From assembly GCA_014872785.1 (NCBI GenBank), contig WKFJ01000036.1, positions 62,001 through 126,000 of the forward strand: a DNA stretch of 64,000 nucleotides, in the 5' to 3' direction. Made by a program: the position numbers and the translations under genes. Origin of the DNA: Alteromonadaceae bacterium (lineage in GTDB: Bacteria; Pseudomonadota; Gammaproteobacteria; Enterobacterales; Alteromonadaceae). The notes under the pieces are model-generated. The model was not told the DNA's origin and searched no databases. It was given only the letters and a program-made list of their open reading frames with translations. Positions 16,575 to 27,155 of this stretch are shown here, piece by piece (within the stretch, counting starts at the first letter, position 1; every line of letters starts with the position of its first letter).

Positions 16575-17530
16575 TAGATTTTACCTCCGAACTCACGCCT
16601 TACGGTCGTGACCTTGTTTTCTGAATCTATTTTTAACAGTGATGACATTGCGAATGACGCGTTATTGTAACGGCTCTTCACGCTTAAAATAAAATATTCT
16701 GTTTCCGCTACAAACCAGTCTTGCTGTTCTTGAGTCAAATTAAGTGCACTGACTTCTGTGGTAGCCAAAAACGCAGCCTTGTCTTTGTATGGCACATTTC
16801 TGATAAGATTTTGCGCATCAGCCTCTGATGTACCTAAAAGCGCTGCAAGTAAAGGGGCTCTGTCCTGATGAATGGTATTGACGTTTATTTGCAAATCAGT
16901 TTTTCCTGGGATCACACACAAAAACGGCATTACTCTGCCAATCCACGCCGGTTCTACGCCTTTGACCAGTCTAAACTCCGATTTGCTTACCATTAAACCG
17001 TTTGCTGCCAAATAGGGATTTAACAGGGATTCGTATTCTGAGTCTTCAACGCCATAAGTTCCATCGGGAATGGTATCGCTATCCAGCCAGTCCATGGTAG
17101 TGTCGCGCACCGTCTCCACGCTCAGAGGTGGAATTTCTAAAGTATCGGTTTGTAATAACCTTTCAAACGCACTCTTTTCTTGCGCCTTACTGTTTTGGGT
17201 GTCGTCTTTTTGCAAAGCGTCCAAGTTAAAGCAGCTTTGCATGTCCATCAATTCTGCTTCAATGCCGCCGTTAGGCATCGGAAACATGATGCTGTCTTGC
17301 GCCCAGGGTTGATTAATATTGAGGGGATCTTCTTCTTGCAGCAGTTGTGCAATGGTTTTACGGGCATAAGCCTCTGCTCCCATGGCATACCAGTATGCCT
17401 GCTTACTGTCTTTGATGTTACTGGTGCGCTTCACTTGCAATTGCAATCTACCCGCCATTTCGATGGCGATAACAGCCACAAAGGCCACCACCAATAAGAC
17501 TATGATAAGTGCTACACCGCGCTGTTTCAT
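16574..17530 (-). CDS. gspK: Type II secretion minor pseudopilin K
   Basis: This is a 318-residue minor pseudopilin that caps the pseudopilus tip. The prepilin-type leader (MKQRGVALIIVLLVVAFVAVI) has a short basic N-terminus and lacks the usual Glu+5 context of the other pseudopilins, which is normal for GspK. The large inserted domain gives the expected length. It overlaps gspJ by 4 bases. Confidence 0.95.
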   Translation of the reverse strand: MKQRGVALIIVLLVVAFVAVIAIEMAGRLQLQVKRTSNIKDSKQAYWYAMGAEAYARKTIAQLLQEEDPLNINQPWAQDSIMFPMPNGGIEAELMDMQSCFNLDALQKDDTQNSKAQEKSAFERLLQTDTLEIPPLSVETVRDTTMDWLDSDTIPDGTYGVEDSEYESLLNPYLAANGLMVSKSEFRLVKGVEPAWIGRVMPFLCVIPGKTDLQINVNTIHQDRAPLLAALLGTSEADAQNLIRNVPYKDKAAFLATTEVSALNLTQEQQDWFVAETEYFILSVKSRYNNASFAMSSLLKIDSENKVTTVRREFGGKI

Positions 17531-18138
17531 GAATTATCACTCGCTAGTGCAAACTCTCGGCGAATGACGCCAAATTCAGTGGTAGATATTTCGATTGATA
17601 GGGCTTTTGGAAGTTTGCTACCAGTAAACGAGTCTTCCCATTTAGTGGACTCTTCATCTTCAATGAGATACTGAAATTGTAGGTCCTCCACAGCCTCTAA
17701 CATGATTCTTACTTTTGGTTCGGCACCGATGACATTGTCAATGTGGTCACTGTAAACCCGTTGTAGTTGTTCTTCTTGCAGTCGATAGGCAACCGGTTGC
17801 AAGGTGCTACGAGGTAAAATCAATTGCGGGTTATGCCACCCGGCACGAACGATGCCCATGCCATCTGCTTCACTGTCAAAGGCATTGGATGCTCCGGTTA
17901 ATACAATCGCATTGTTTTCGCCTTCGATTCTCACCGGACGAGCTACCGCCTGAGTAATATCTCTTTCAATAAACATCATGGCGCGCTGCAGATTTTGCAG
18001 TTGAGTAAAGCGAATATTGGAGGTTTCATCGGTCGCAAGCACAGTTGTGAGGACACTGTTCGAAGCCAATCCGATTAGGGTAACAATGGCGATGGCTACC
18101 AATATCTCGAGTAATGTAAACCCTTGATTAGTTTGCAA
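17527..18138 (-). CDS. gspJ: Type II secretion minor pseudopilin J
   Basis: This is a minor pseudopilin of about 203 residues with the prepilin cleavage site NQG|FTLLEILVAIAIV. The 5' end overlaps gspI. There is no ATG near the leader: I choose the TTG at 18138 because AAGGAG lies 9 bases upstream and the leader is then of normal length. Another TTG at 18144 is too close to that site, and the farther ATG at 18177 would lengthen the leader. It forms the tip complex with GspI and GspK. Confidence 0.9.
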   Translation of the reverse strand: MQTNQGFTLLEILVAIAIVTLIGLASNSVLTTVLATDETSNIRFTQLQNLQRAMMFIERDITQAVARPVRIEGENNAIVLTGASNAFDSEADGMGIVRAGWHNPQLILPRSTLQPVAYRLQEEQLQRVYSDHIDNVIGAEPKVRIMLEAVEDLQFQYLIEDEESTKWEDSFTGSKLPKALSIEISTTEFGVIRREFALASDNS

Positions 18139-18523
18139 AACCAAAGTCTCCTTTGGCTGGACGAGGATTGGCAACAAAGGTAACTAAGCTAGTAGCGACG
18201 TTCTCACCTTTTTGGTCGGTTGTGACGATAATTTCAACCTGCCGTAGTTCTTTGTCTTGTGTAGCAGAAACGACCTGTTGCCAGTACCAAGTGCGGCCAG
18301 CCATTTCCATAGTACCGCGCTTATTATTCTGCGGAGGCCAGACATCCTCAATAACCACTTGCTGTAGTCTGTTGTCGGCTACCCAATTTGAGAATGTTGC
18401 TTCTTCTAAAACAGCGATACCTTGTAAGTGATCGCCAGCAGCTTTCATTATGGATGTTGCGGTAAGCGCGAATATCGCAATAGCGGCCATTACCTCTAGC
18501 AATGTTAAACCTGCATTCTTCAT
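18128..18523 (-). CDS. gspI: Type II secretion minor pseudopilin I
   Basis: This is a 131-residue minor pseudopilin with the cleavage site NAG|LTLLEVMAAIAIF. The size is typical. It overlaps gspH by 4 bases at its start and gspJ at its end. GspI nucleates the tip complex of the pseudopilus. Confidence 0.95.
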   Translation of the reverse strand: MKNAGLTLLEVMAAIAIFALTATSIMKAAGDHLQGIAVLEEATFSNWVADNRLQQVVIEDVWPPQNNKRGTMEMAGRTWYWQQVVSATQDKELRQVEIIVTTDQKGENVATSLVTFVANPRPAKGDFGFAN

Positions 18524-19134
18524 AGGTATTCTAAAGGCCCCTCTAATTCGAGTGGGGTAAAGTCAATGCCATTGACTCTGAAATAAGCAACGTCTAAATC
18601 GCCAAATTGCGGCTCAAATTTCAACACCAGACTAAACGGCGTAATTTCGCCACTGGAGAAAATAAAAACTTGGGGAGGCTTGGGCTTTTCTTCCTCATCT
18701 TCACCGATTTCCACTCCCTCTTCAGAAACAGAAAGTGACTCATCAAAAATACTGTTGTCAAACAAGTTATTATCTTCAGTTACCCAAGGTAAGCCATCAA
18801 GCTCCAACTCAAGGCTAAAATCCTCTTCTAACACGGTTTCCTGAAAAAACTTTTCTGTGGCTATTGGCTGCCATTCTTGTTCTTCGTCAAGGTATAAGAA
18901 GTGATAACTGTTTTTTTCTGGCTCAACACGCAAACCTAGCTCGGTTTGATTTAATATGGCGTAGTCAGAGGCCATATCAAATACCACTTGAAAGCGTTGC
19001 GCCTTTTTGCGCAGTTCGTCACTTGCGTCAGGTGGGTTAAAGGAGAGCACAACAATCATGGCGGAGACACCGAGTATCACCAGCACGACCATGATTTCTA
19101 TGAGGGAAAACCCCCCGTTTTTGTACTCTCGCAT
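18520..19134 (-). CDS. gspH: Type II secretion minor pseudopilin H
   Basis: This is a 204-residue minor pseudopilin with the cleavage site NGG|FSLIEIMVVLVIL. It carries an acidic insertion near residues 135-155 (EEGVEIGEDEEEKPKP) that is not common to the family core and is probably a surface loop. It ends with a conserved-like beta segment. The gene is 24 bases after gspG. Confidence 0.93.
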   Translation of the reverse strand: MREYKNGGFSLIEIMVVLVILGVSAMIVVLSFNPPDASDELRKKAQRFQVVFDMASDYAILNQTELGLRVEPEKNSYHFLYLDEEQEWQPIATEKFFQETVLEEDFSLELELDGLPWVTEDNNLFDNSIFDESLSVSEEGVEIGEDEEEKPKPPQVFIFSSGEITPFSLVLKFEPQFGDLDVAYFRVNGIDFTPLELEGPLEYL

Positions 19135-19158
19135 ATCGATAATGGGTTCAAATCGGGA

Positions 19159-19584
19159 TTAATTTAAGTAATCGTTGATATTCCAATTACCGACATCGTC
19201 ATCAGTACCTGGCTGGCCGTCTGGTCCATTGCTAAAAATATCGATGGTTCCCAGTTCCCCAGGGCTAATAAGTTGATATTCAGCTCCCCAAGGGTCTGCA
19301 GGTAAACGTTTGATAAAACCATCAGCAGGGAAATTACGTGGAACAGGGTCGATTGTTGGTGCATTCACCAGGGCGTCTAACCCCTGCTCGGTTGTTGGAA
19401 ACACGTTATTGCGTAGCTTGTACATTTCTAATGCACTTTCAAGCTGTTGAATATCAATTGCCGCTTTTTTCAGTTTCGCTTCTTCCGTGTTACCTAGAAT
19501 GTTTGGTGCAATGATTGCCGTCATAATTCCGATAATCAAAATGACCACCATCACCTCAATCAAACTAAAGCCCTTAGCTTTCAT
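19159..19584 (-). CDS. gspG: Type II secretion major pseudopilin G
   Basis: This is a 141-residue major pseudopilin. The leader KAKG|FSLIEVMVVILIIG has the prepilin peptidase site. The C-terminal part has the calcium-binding loop region (FSNGPDGQPGTDDDVGNW), a hallmark of GspG. It builds the pseudopilus that pushes substrates through GspD. The prepilin peptidase gene is not in this window. Confidence 0.97.
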   Translation of the reverse strand: MKAKGFSLIEVMVVILIIGIMTAIIAPNILGNTEEAKLKKAAIDIQQLESALEMYKLRNNVFPTTEQGLDALVNAPTIDPVPRNFPADGFIKRLPADPWGAEYQLISPGELGTIDIFSNGPDGQPGTDDDVGNWNINDYLN

Positions 19585-19598
19585 TTTAATACTCCCAT

Positions 19599-20813
19599 TT
19601 AAACTATCGAATTGAGTGAAACGATAGGTAATAAAATTGCTATAACAATAAAAAATACGATACCGGCCATGGCCAGAATCAACATTGGGCTTAAGATGCT
19701 TAAAGCTATATTTACTTGCATCTCAAACTCTCTATCTTGATTGCTCGCGGCGCGGGACAACATTTGCTGCAATTCGCCACTTTTCTCACCAGAGGCAATC
19801 ATGTGCATCATCATCGGTGGAAACACCCTAGTTTTTCCTAGTGCAACTTTAAGGCTTGAACCTTCTTGCACCATGACGGCAGATTCCAAGATAAGCTTTT
19901 TAACATGTTCGTTTAACAGTACCTGTCCGGCGATACGCATGCCTTCCAAAATCGGGACGGCACTGGCGGTAAGAATGCTGAGGGTACTGGCAAACCGAGA
20001 AGTGTTAAGTCCCTTAATTACCTTTCCAGCTACGGGTAAGCGCAACAAAATCTGGTGAGCTTTTAACCGAAACGCATCTCGTTTCATTAAATGGTTAAAC
20101 GTCACTATGACAAGAAAGATTGCCACAATGACATGCACCACATAGGCTTTGACCCATTCACTTAAAGCAATTAAGAATTGTGTGATTGCGGGAAGTTCTT
20201 GTCCCATTGTGTCGAACTGGCCAACGATTTTAGGTACTACATAGGTCAGCAGAAGCGTCACTATAACTAGAGCAACGGTTACCATTATGGTGGGGTAAAC
20301 CATCGCTTGTACGATTTTGCTTTGGGTTTGCTGCTTCTTCTCGGTGTAGTCAGCCAGGCGTTCTAAAACCGTATCTAGATGGCCTGACTTCTCACCTGCA
20401 GCGACCATGGCGCAGAATAGTTGGTCAAAAATATGTGGAAACTCAGCCATTGCCTCAGCAAGACTGTGACCTTCAACGACTCGGCTGCGCACAGCCATCA
20501 TCATGTTCTTTTGACGAGGTTTCTCTGATTGTTCAGCAACGGCCAACAGCGCCTCTTCAAGGGGCAATGCCGACTCGACAAGTGTCGCCAATTGTCTCGT
20601 AAGCAATGCCAAATCGCTGGAGGATATCTTTGGCTTAAACAATTGAAAGCCTTTGGAATCTTTTCGCTCTTTAACCGTTGCAGGCTCTACTTCCAGAGGA
20701 ATGAGGCCTTTGTCACGCAATTGCTGTCGAATCTGGCGAGGGTTATCGCCTTCCAAAATTCCGTCGACTTGTTTGCCTTTGGCGTTTAGGGCTTTGTATC
20801 CAAATGCTGCCAC
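19599..20813 (-). CDS. gspF: Type II secretion inner-membrane protein F
   Basis: This is a 404-residue polytopic inner-membrane platform protein. It has two cytoplasmic helical repeats (around 70-170 and 270-370), each followed by hydrophobic helices (IMVTVALVIVTLLLTYVV, YVVHVIVAIFLVIVTF, LILAMAGIVFFIVIAILL). Conserved LARQLA/ALLTRQLATLVESALPL and GEKSGHL/GEKSGEL motifs are seen. The stop is 14 bases before gspG. Confidence 0.96.
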   Translation of the reverse strand: MAAFGYKALNAKGKQVDGILEGDNPRQIRQQLRDKGLIPLEVEPATVKERKDSKGFQLFKPKISSSDLALLTRQLATLVESALPLEEALLAVAEQSEKPRQKNMMMAVRSRVVEGHSLAEAMAEFPHIFDQLFCAMVAAGEKSGHLDTVLERLADYTEKKQQTQSKIVQAMVYPTIMVTVALVIVTLLLTYVVPKIVGQFDTMGQELPAITQFLIALSEWVKAYVVHVIVAIFLVIVTFNHLMKRDAFRLKAHQILLRLPVAGKVIKGLNTSRFASTLSILTASAVPILEGMRIAGQVLLNEHVKKLILESAVMVQEGSSLKVALGKTRVFPPMMMHMIASGEKSGELQQMLSRAASNQDREFEMQVNIALSILSPMLILAMAGIVFFIVIAILLPIVSLNSIV

Positions 20814-20814
20814 C

Positions 20815-22359
20815 CTATTCCTCCCTAGTGACGCGAAGGACTTCTTCCAGTGTGGTAATGCCAGCTAGCACTTTACTACAGCCGTCTTCTCGGATACTGG
20901 GGGTGTTTTGTCTGATGTATTTTTCAATGGCTTGTTCACCGCGTCCGTTGTGTACAAGTTCACGAATAACTTCATCGACAATTAGCAGTTCATGAATACC
21001 TGTTCTTCCTTTATAGCCCGTGTGATTACAGGCGATACAGCCGTTGGCACTGTAAATTTTATGGTTGGAACCAGGTTCGATACCCAAAATGGCAGCTTCT
21101 TGTTCTGAAGGTTCGTGTAAACTCTTACACTCAGGGCACAGTGTGCGCACAAGGCGTTGCGATAAAACGGCCAATAAACTAGAAGAAAGTAGGAATGGTT
21201 CAATTCCCATATCCTCCAAACGAGTGATCGCACCAGCTGCAGTGTTGGTATGTAGTGTCGACAGCACTAAGTGACCGGTTAAACTGGCTTGAACGCCAAT
21301 TTGCGCCGTTTCCAAGTCTCGGATCTCACCGACCATCACGACATCAGGATCCTGACGTAAAATCGCGCGTAGACCGCGAGCGAAAGTCATGTCTACTTTC
21401 GTATTGACCTGGGTTTGACCGACTCCAGGTAGGTCAAATTCGATGGGATCTTCAACGGTCAGAATATTGCGATCTTTGGAGTTTATTTCCGATAGACCAG
21501 CATACAAGGTGGTACTTTTACCAGAACCTGTAGGACCTGTGACCAAGATAATGCCGTGAGGCTTTTTAATCAGTGAAGAGAAATGCTCGCGATTAGCCGA
21601 GGTCATTCCCAAATCTTGCAAGTTGAGGCGGGCGTTGTTCTTGTCCAATAAACGCAAAACAACACGTTCACCGTGTCCAGTCGGCATAGTACTGACTCGC
21701 ACATCTACCGCACGACCGGCGATTCTCAGGGTTATTCTACCGTCTTGAGGTACACGCTTCTCGGCAATATCTAGCTTCGCCATAACCTTTATGCGCGACA
21801 CCAGCATTGAAGCAAGTTTGCGATTGGGCTTAAGAATCTCCCGCAATACGCCGTCAACACGGAACCTTACGGTGAGCTGAGTTTCGAATGTCTCCACGTG
21901 AATATCTGATGCCCCTTCTTTAATGGCTTCACCAAGCATTGCATTGATGAGTTTGATGATTGGAGCATCATCTTCACTTTCGAGAAGGTCTTCAGTTTCA
22001 GGTAACTCCTCGGCGAGAGCGAATAAATCAGTTTCATTGCCGATATCTTCCATCAGCTGTTTAGCAGCAGAGGTATCGCGCTGGAAAGACTCTGTCAGTA
22101 GCTGTTCAAATTTGTCTGAATTAACCTCTGTTGCTGTGAAAGGTCGAGCCACAAAACGACGCACTTCTGCAAAGGTAGAAAGTTGTGTTTGGTCTGTAAA
22201 ATAGACAATGGGTGGTTCACTGACGTCATCTAATAACACTTGATGACGCTTGGCAAAACCAAAGTTCAGCTGCTTTTCATCTTCCTGTTGTGAGGCATCT
22301 TCCACTACTGGAGTCTCTGCCGCCTCGTCTACCGCAGTATTAGTTGCCTCAGTATCCAT
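20815..22359 (-). CDS. gspE: Type II secretion ATPase E
   Basis: This is a 514-residue cytoplasmic secretion ATPase. Walker A is [15 protein letters not shown], the Asp box is [17 protein letters not shown], Walker B is [13 protein letters not shown], and the His box is LSTLHTNTA. The C-terminal zinc-binding tetracysteine motif is CPEC..CIAC. An acidic, Glu/Ala-rich N-terminal extension of about 25 residues precedes the domain that binds GspL. It is separated from gspD and gspF by single bases, so all three are tightly coupled. Confidence 0.97.
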   Translation of the reverse strand: MDTEATNTAVDEAAETPVVEDASQQEDEKQLNFGFAKRHQVLLDDVSEPPIVYFTDQTQLSTFAEVRRFVARPFTATEVNSDKFEQLLTESFQRDTSAAKQLMEDIGNETDLFALAEELPETEDLLESEDDAPIIKLINAMLGEAIKEGASDIHVETFETQLTVRFRVDGVLREILKPNRKLASMLVSRIKVMAKLDIAEKRVPQDGRITLRIAGRAVDVRVSTMPTGHGERVVLRLLDKNNARLNLQDLGMTSANREHFSSLIKKPHGIILVTGPTGSGKSTTLYAGLSEINSKDRNILTVEDPIEFDLPGVGQTQVNTKVDMTFARGLRAILRQDPDVVMVGEIRDLETAQIGVQASLTGHLVLSTLHTNTAAGAITRLEDMGIEPFLLSSSLLAVLSQRLVRTLCPECKSLHEPSEQEAAILGIEPGSNHKIYSANGCIACNHTGYKGRTGIHELLIVDEVIRELVHNGRGEQAIEKYIRQNTPSIREDGCSKVLAGITTLEEVLRVTREE

Positions 22360-22360
22360 C

Positions 22361-24418
22361 TTATTCCTTGTCCTTTTCTTCTTTAGAATCTAGGTACTCT
22401 TCAAAAGATGGTGGCAACGCCAGTTCTTCGTTCCATTCAGGTAACTTAGGTGAGTCAGTAAGTGGCATTAGTGCAATACCCGACTGCTCACGCTCAAGCT
22501 GCTCTGCACGTATATAATTGTACTTACGCTGACTTACCTTATTCATGGTTACGCCATCGCGAATAATGGTCGGACGAATAAATACCATCAGGTTGCGTTT
22601 GCGCTTGCTGGTGGTTGTAGACTTAAACAGATTACCTAAATAAGGAATGTCACCTAACAGAGGGACTTTAGAGATACTTTCTTGTACGTCTTCGTCAATC
22701 AGACCACCGAGCACAATGGTGCCGCCATCGTCTGCCATTACAGTCGTTTTGATCTCTCTTTTGTTAATGGATATATCAACAGAAGTTGCACCGCTTACGC
22801 TAGACACTTCCTGTTCGATGGTTAACTGCACAGCGGTGCCTTCGTTTATCTGCGGAGTCACTTTCAGCTTTATACCGACTTCTTTGCGATCAACGGTGTT
22901 AAACGGGTTGCTGTTGTTTGCACTGGTCGTCGAGCCAGTAATAATAGGTACCTCTTGACCGACAATGAAGAATGCCTCTTCGTTGTCCATTGTCGTAAGG
23001 TGCGGTGTTGCCAGAATATTTGAGTTTGTATCTGTACTTACCGCTTGCAGTACTGCGCCCCAGTCGTCCTTTACTGCGCCAACCAAGAAGCCGTTTACAT
23101 TGCCAAGAAGGCTCGCAAGCAAACTAGTATCACCTGGATCGGTATTGGTACTTGTGACGACTGTTGGATTGAGCGGATCTGCAGTATTAGTGTTGGTATT
23201 GGTAGTCGTGGTGGTTTCATCTTGCGCTTGGTCATACGCGACTGCGAGGCTACCAATGCCGACAACACCGTTGGTGAACTGTTGACCGCCACCGGCTTCT
23301 GAGGCCCATTGAATACCTAAGGTCGTGCCGTCACCTTCGAACATTTCAACGATAATAGCTTCTACCTGAACCTGTGCGCGACGCACGTCTAACTGTCGAA
23401 TGACTTCTTCTAGGGAGGCCATCATGTCTGGCTCAGCAGTGATTACTAACGAGTTAGAGTCCACATGAGCATCGATACTGATGTCGCGACTGGTGTTTCG
23501 ACGACGGTTATTAGCACTCGAAGTTTGTTCTTCAGCTTTAATGCTGGCACTTACTCCTTGCAGTACTTTTACCAAGTCTTCCGCTTTGGCGTAGTTTAAG
23601 AAAATAACGCGGGTATTACCGTTGCTCTCAAGTTCTTTATCGAGGCGAGTGATCAGGTTAATGATGCGTTCTCTTGCTTTGACATCACCGCTGACGATGA
23701 CGCTGTTGGTTCTGTCGTCCGCAACGACTTTGGGTTCTAAATTTTTGGGTGTCGCAGATTTACCCGTTGATTTGTTAATACTATCGAGAATACGCACCAT
23801 CTCTGAAGCAGACGCAAATCGAAGTTTGACGATTTGCACTTCTCTATCACCTGCTTTGTCAACGCGCTCAATAATTTCAACTAAGCGGTTTACCACAGCG
23901 GCTCTACCGGTGAGCATCATTACATTTGAAGGGTCGTGACTGATAACATTACCGCCGCCAGCCTGGTCGTTTAACTGTCGCAAGATAGGAGCAAGTTCGC
24001 GCACAGGGACGCTGTAGACCGGCACAACGCGCGTTATCATCTCGTCGCCGTCGAACAATTGTCCATCGACAACAGGAATATTTGAGGTTTTTGCGTCTTT
24101 GTCTCTTACCACCTTCAACACGCCGCTATTCATTTCTACAACCGCAAAACCATAGACTTGTAAGACATTTAGGAAAAATTGGTAGTATTGCTCTTCACTC
24201 AAAAGATCGTAGCTACGCACCGTGATCTTGCCGCGTACATTTGGATCGACAATGATTGTTCTCTGCAGATTTTTACCGACAATATTAATGAATTCGGTAA
24301 TTTCAGTGCCTTTAAAATTAGGCGAATATTCCGCAGCCGTTACGTAGATACTCGTTGAAAGTAGGGTGCTCATAGTCAACCCTAACAAAGCAAATCGAAT
24401 TTGGCGTAATGACCTCAT
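22361..24418 (-). CDS. gspD: Type II secretion outer-membrane secretin D
   Basis: This is a 685-residue secretin forming the outer-membrane channel. A signal peptide ([29 protein letters not shown]) is followed by N0 ([22 protein letters not shown]), N1-N3 repeats and the secretin domain, including [15 protein letters not shown] and RTIIRDG-like end. There is a Thr/Asn-rich stretch near residues 395-430 ([17 protein letters not shown]) that extends a loop in the secretin domain. The S-domain-like tail after about residue 640 could bind a pilotin, whose gene is not in the window. Confidence 0.97.
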   Translation of the reverse strand: MRSLRQIRFALLGLTMSTLLSTSIYVTAAEYSPNFKGTEITEFINIVGKNLQRTIIVDPNVRGKITVRSYDLLSEEQYYQFFLNVLQVYGFAVVEMNSGVLKVVRDKDAKTSNIPVVDGQLFDGDEMITRVVPVYSVPVRELAPILRQLNDQAGGGNVISHDPSNVMMLTGRAAVVNRLVEIIERVDKAGDREVQIVKLRFASASEMVRILDSINKSTGKSATPKNLEPKVVADDRTNSVIVSGDVKARERIINLITRLDKELESNGNTRVIFLNYAKAEDLVKVLQGVSASIKAEEQTSSANNRRRNTSRDISIDAHVDSNSLVITAEPDMMASLEEVIRQLDVRRAQVQVEAIIVEMFEGDGTTLGIQWASEAGGGQQFTNGVVGIGSLAVAYDQAQDETTTTTNTNTNTADPLNPTVVTSTNTDPGDTSLLASLLGNVNGFLVGAVKDDWGAVLQAVSTDTNSNILATPHLTTMDNEEAFFIVGQEVPIITGSTTSANNSNPFNTVDRKEVGIKLKVTPQINEGTAVQLTIEQEVSSVSGATSVDISINKREIKTTVMADDGGTIVLGGLIDEDVQESISKVPLLGDIPYLGNLFKSTTTSKRKRNLMVFIRPTIIRDGVTMNKVSQRKYNYIRAEQLEREQSGIALMPLTDSPKLPEWNEELALPPSFEEYLDSKEEKDKE

Positions 24419-24437
24419 TATCAGATCCTTTTATGTC

Positions 24438-25364
24438 TTATTGCTCAGGCAATTCAATACTGAGCGTCATTGTATCTCCGTTTCTGGAGACAGTTAAATC
24501 TAGTGCTTCGGCGCCTTTGAGCATTTGCATGGCTTCCATTGACTGTTTGATATCAGTTAAGTCAAGGCCATTTATTTCAGTAAGCACATCATTCGGTTGT
24601 AGCCCTACCTCTTTGAACAATACAGGGTCGCGTCCAGGGTTCACGCGATAGCCCTGTATTCTGCCCTCAGCCCGGTAGGGTTGTATTGCGATAAAGTCGG
24701 TAAATTTTGCCGGAGAGGTAGGCAACTGTGCCGCCATTTCCGCTGATGATTGGCTTAGTTGGCGCGATTCATTACGACGAGGGCTTTTTTGTCGTAGTGT
24801 ATTGGGGTGAGGCTTAACAGCCACTACTTTGGTTTCTTTCACTTCCGCAAAATCGACACCGTCCAGCATCAAAGTCTCCAGACGACCGCCATTGCTAATG
24901 ATAATTCTGTCTACGAGCACTTCTTTCACGATGGCTCGCGTACCATCGACTTTTTCGCCTATGCCATATGTATTTTGTGAGCCTCTATTTTCAATGATTG
25001 CAGCGCCGCCATTACTTTCACTACTTGCTACCAGGCCGGTAAGCGTGAGTTTAAGGTTGGTCTCTGGAGCGTCGGTTTGCTGCGGGGTTTCTACTTCAGG
25101 GGCTTTGCCAAACTCACCAAACAAATTGAGGCGTTGTAATGCTCTTATATTTGCAGTTTGGGCGGGTTTGCTTTTGTTGGCAGTATTACTGACAACCGGA
25201 GAGTTAGCAGATTGTTCTGGCGAAGGGAAAAGACGCCAAGTGAGCATTGCTGCGTACCAAATAAGGTACAGTGACAACAATAGGATAAGCGCGAAGTTAA
25301 GTTGCTTTTGATAACTCGCCGCTTTTGTCCAAAGTTGCTCGATGTTAATTGAGGATACTGCCAT
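24438..25364 (-). CDS. gspC: Type II secretion system protein C
   Basis: This is a 308-residue bitopic protein, the first gene of the operon. It has one membrane helix (about 20-42; LNFALILLLSLYLIWYAAM), a linker, the HR domain (about 95-175; LTGLVASSESNGGAAII), and a C-terminal PDZ domain (about 225-305; VGLQPNDVLTEINGLDL). GspC links the inner-membrane platform to GspD and takes part in substrate choice. The operon promoter should lie in the 456-base gap upstream. Confidence 0.96.
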   Translation of the reverse strand: MAVSSINIEQLWTKAASYQKQLNFALILLLSLYLIWYAAMLTWRLFPSPEQSANSPVVSNTANKSKPAQTANIRALQRLNLFGEFGKAPEVETPQQTDAPETNLKLTLTGLVASSESNGGAAIIENRGSQNTYGIGEKVDGTRAIVKEVLVDRIIISNGGRLETLMLDGVDFAEVKETKVVAVKPHPNTLRQKSPRRNESRQLSQSSAEMAAQLPTSPAKFTDFIAIQPYRAEGRIQGYRVNPGRDPVLFKEVGLQPNDVLTEINGLDLTDIKQSMEAMQMLKGAEALDLTVSRNGDTMTLSIELPEQ

Positions 25365-25820
25365 TTAATTATTTACTTATAAAAGACACAGATGTCGTTT
25401 TGGTTGTCGAATTTGTCATGCATCAAGCTTGCATAGAACTGCACATCATAGTCAGTCATGAAAAGGGGCACAACTGTAAACCCTATTAATTACAAAAAAA
25501 TAACAGGTAATTGAAGGCAATAAAATGTTCCAATGACTAATCTGATAACTAATCGAGTAATATTTGCAAGAGTAATCATTGTTTTTTGAATTGAACCTGA
25601 ACATGGCTGACTTTAATAGACGTGATACGTATGTTTATTTACAACTTGCTTTAATGACGACTAGCTGGCCTTGAATATTCCATTAAAACCAGAGCACATT
25701 GCCTATGTTGTCAAGGTAAGTAATATCTTCGAGTCACTCGAGTTTCGTTTATTTGAGATATTGAATATCAACAAGCAAGACCCAATATATCCACCTTAAT
25801 TGGCAAGCCTTTGAAAGCGA
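25365..25820. other. Divergent intergenic region gspC / hslR
   Basis: These 456 AT-rich bases separate two divergent operons and must hold both promoters. I see no convincing protein gene, repeat or RNA. A 23-codon frame at 25603-25674 has no ribosome site and is not called. Confidence 0.6.
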
Positions 25821-26216
25821 ATGAGTAAGCAAGAAAACGAAGTTACGGTAAGATTAGACAAGTGGTTGTGGGCTGCAAGGTTCTTTAAGACCCGTTCGAT
25901 CGCTCGTGATGCCGTGAATTCTGGCAAGGTGCAGTACAATGGACAAAGAGCCAAACCGGGTAAAAACGTCGAGTTAGAAGCCCATATACTCATTCCTCAG
26001 GGTTATGACCAGAAATTAGTGAAAGTACTAGGGCTGAGCGAAAAACGTTTGTCGGCACCTTTGGCGCAAGAGCTTTATGAAGAAACTGCTGAAAGTGTTG
26101 AAAAGAGGCAGGAAAATATCGCCGCAAGGAAGGCTAATGCATTCCACAGCCCTCGACCAGAGCAGAAACCCGATAAAAAACAGCGTCGGGAACTGATTAA
26201 ATTAAAGAGCAATTAA
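25821..26216 (+). CDS. hslR: Heat shock protein 15, ribosome-associated S4 protein
   Basis: This is a 131-residue S4-domain RNA-binding protein (VRLDKWLWAARFFKTRSIARDAV and VQYNGQRAKPGKNVE). Hsp15 binds free 50S subunits carrying a nascent chain. The C-terminus is Lys/Arg-rich (KQRRELIKLKSN). It is 7 bases upstream of hslO in the usual hslR-hslO pair. Confidence 0.96.
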   Translation: MSKQENEVTVRLDKWLWAARFFKTRSIARDAVNSGKVQYNGQRAKPGKNVELEAHILIPQGYDQKLVKVLGLSEKRLSAPLAQELYEETAESVEKRQENIAARKANAFHSPRPEQKPDKKQRRELIKLKSN

Positions 26217-26223
26217 GAATATT

Positions 26224-27111
26224 ATGGACTCATTTGACCAACTTCATCGATTTATCTTTCCACAGGCCAGCGTACGCGGAGAAATTGTTCGTCTAGATCA
26301 TACCGTGCAACGAGTGGTAGATGCGCAACCTTACCCTTTGGGGGTTAAGAAGCTGCTCGCTGAGCTATTAGCGGCAACAAGTTTATTAACTGCAACGTTG
26401 AAGCTAAAAGGCGAAATTAGTTTGCAACTACAAAGTGAAGGTGCTTTGAAATACGCCGTAGTGCATGGTTCTGATGCACAAGAACTTCGCGGTGTAGCAA
26501 AATGGGAAGGCGAAATCGAAGACAATGACCTGCAAACGATGCTTCCCAAAGGTATTATGGCTATTAATATTATCCCAGAGCAAGGAGAGCGCTATCAGGG
26601 AATAGTTGCACTTGATAAACCAACGTTGGCTGAGTGTTTAGAAGGATATTTTGAACAATCCGAACAGTTGCCGACGAAGATAAGCCTGATGTCTACTGTG
26701 ACAGATGACGCTAATCTCGTGGTTGGTTCGTTGTTACAAGTGTTGCCAAATACAGCGGCGAGTTCGCAACTAAAACAAAATGAGGACTTTGAGCGTATCT
26801 GCATGTTGGCAAATACTCTTACTTCTGAAGAAGCGTTTTTGCTGCCGGTGGAAGAGATATTACATCGTCTTTATCATCAAGAAGAACTCGAATTATTTGC
26901 CCCAGAAAAAGTGCAGTTTAAGTGTACCTGCAGTAAAGAAAAGTGTGCCAGCGCGCTTGCTGGTATGCAAAAGCGAGAGTTGTTAGACATTATCGCCCAG
27001 GAACAAGCGATCAAGATGAATTGCCAATATTGCCATCAAGAATATACTTTTGATCAGGTGGATGTAGAGGCATTGTTCGCAAGCGCTGACAGCTCTAATA
27101 GCGTTCAATAA
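26224..27111 (+). CDS. hslO: Redox-regulated chaperone Hsp33
   Basis: This is a 295-residue Hsp33 holdase. The zinc-binding redox switch is seen at the C-terminus as CTC (in FKCTCSKEKC) and CQYC (MNCQYCHQEY). The N-terminal core begins with DQLHRFIFPQASVRGEIVRLD. Oxidation releases zinc and activates chaperone function. It forms an operon with hslR and is followed by a terminator-like hairpin at 27123. Confidence 0.97.
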   Translation: MDSFDQLHRFIFPQASVRGEIVRLDHTVQRVVDAQPYPLGVKKLLAELLAATSLLTATLKLKGEISLQLQSEGALKYAVVHGSDAQELRGVAKWEGEIEDNDLQTMLPKGIMAINIIPEQGERYQGIVALDKPTLAECLEGYFEQSEQLPTKISLMSTVTDDANLVVGSLLQVLPNTAASSQLKQNEDFERICMLANTLTSEEAFLLPVEEILHRLYHQEELELFAPEKVQFKCTCSKEKCASALAGMQKRELLDIIAQEQAIKMNCQYCHQEYTFDQVDVEALFASADSSNSVQ

Positions 27112-27122
27112 TTCAAAATTTC

Positions 27123-27155
27123 TGCGGCACCTTCTTACACTGTGCCGCATTCTTT
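27123..27155 (+). terminator. Likely terminator after hslO
   Basis: TGCGGCAC and GTGCCGCA form an 8-base-pair stem around an 11-base loop, followed by TTCTTTA. The T tract is short and broken, so strength is moderate. Confidence 0.55.

Noticed and set aside
25603..25674. 23-codon open frame between gspC and hslR
   Set aside because: No ribosome site, no family match, and composition like the surrounding spacer.
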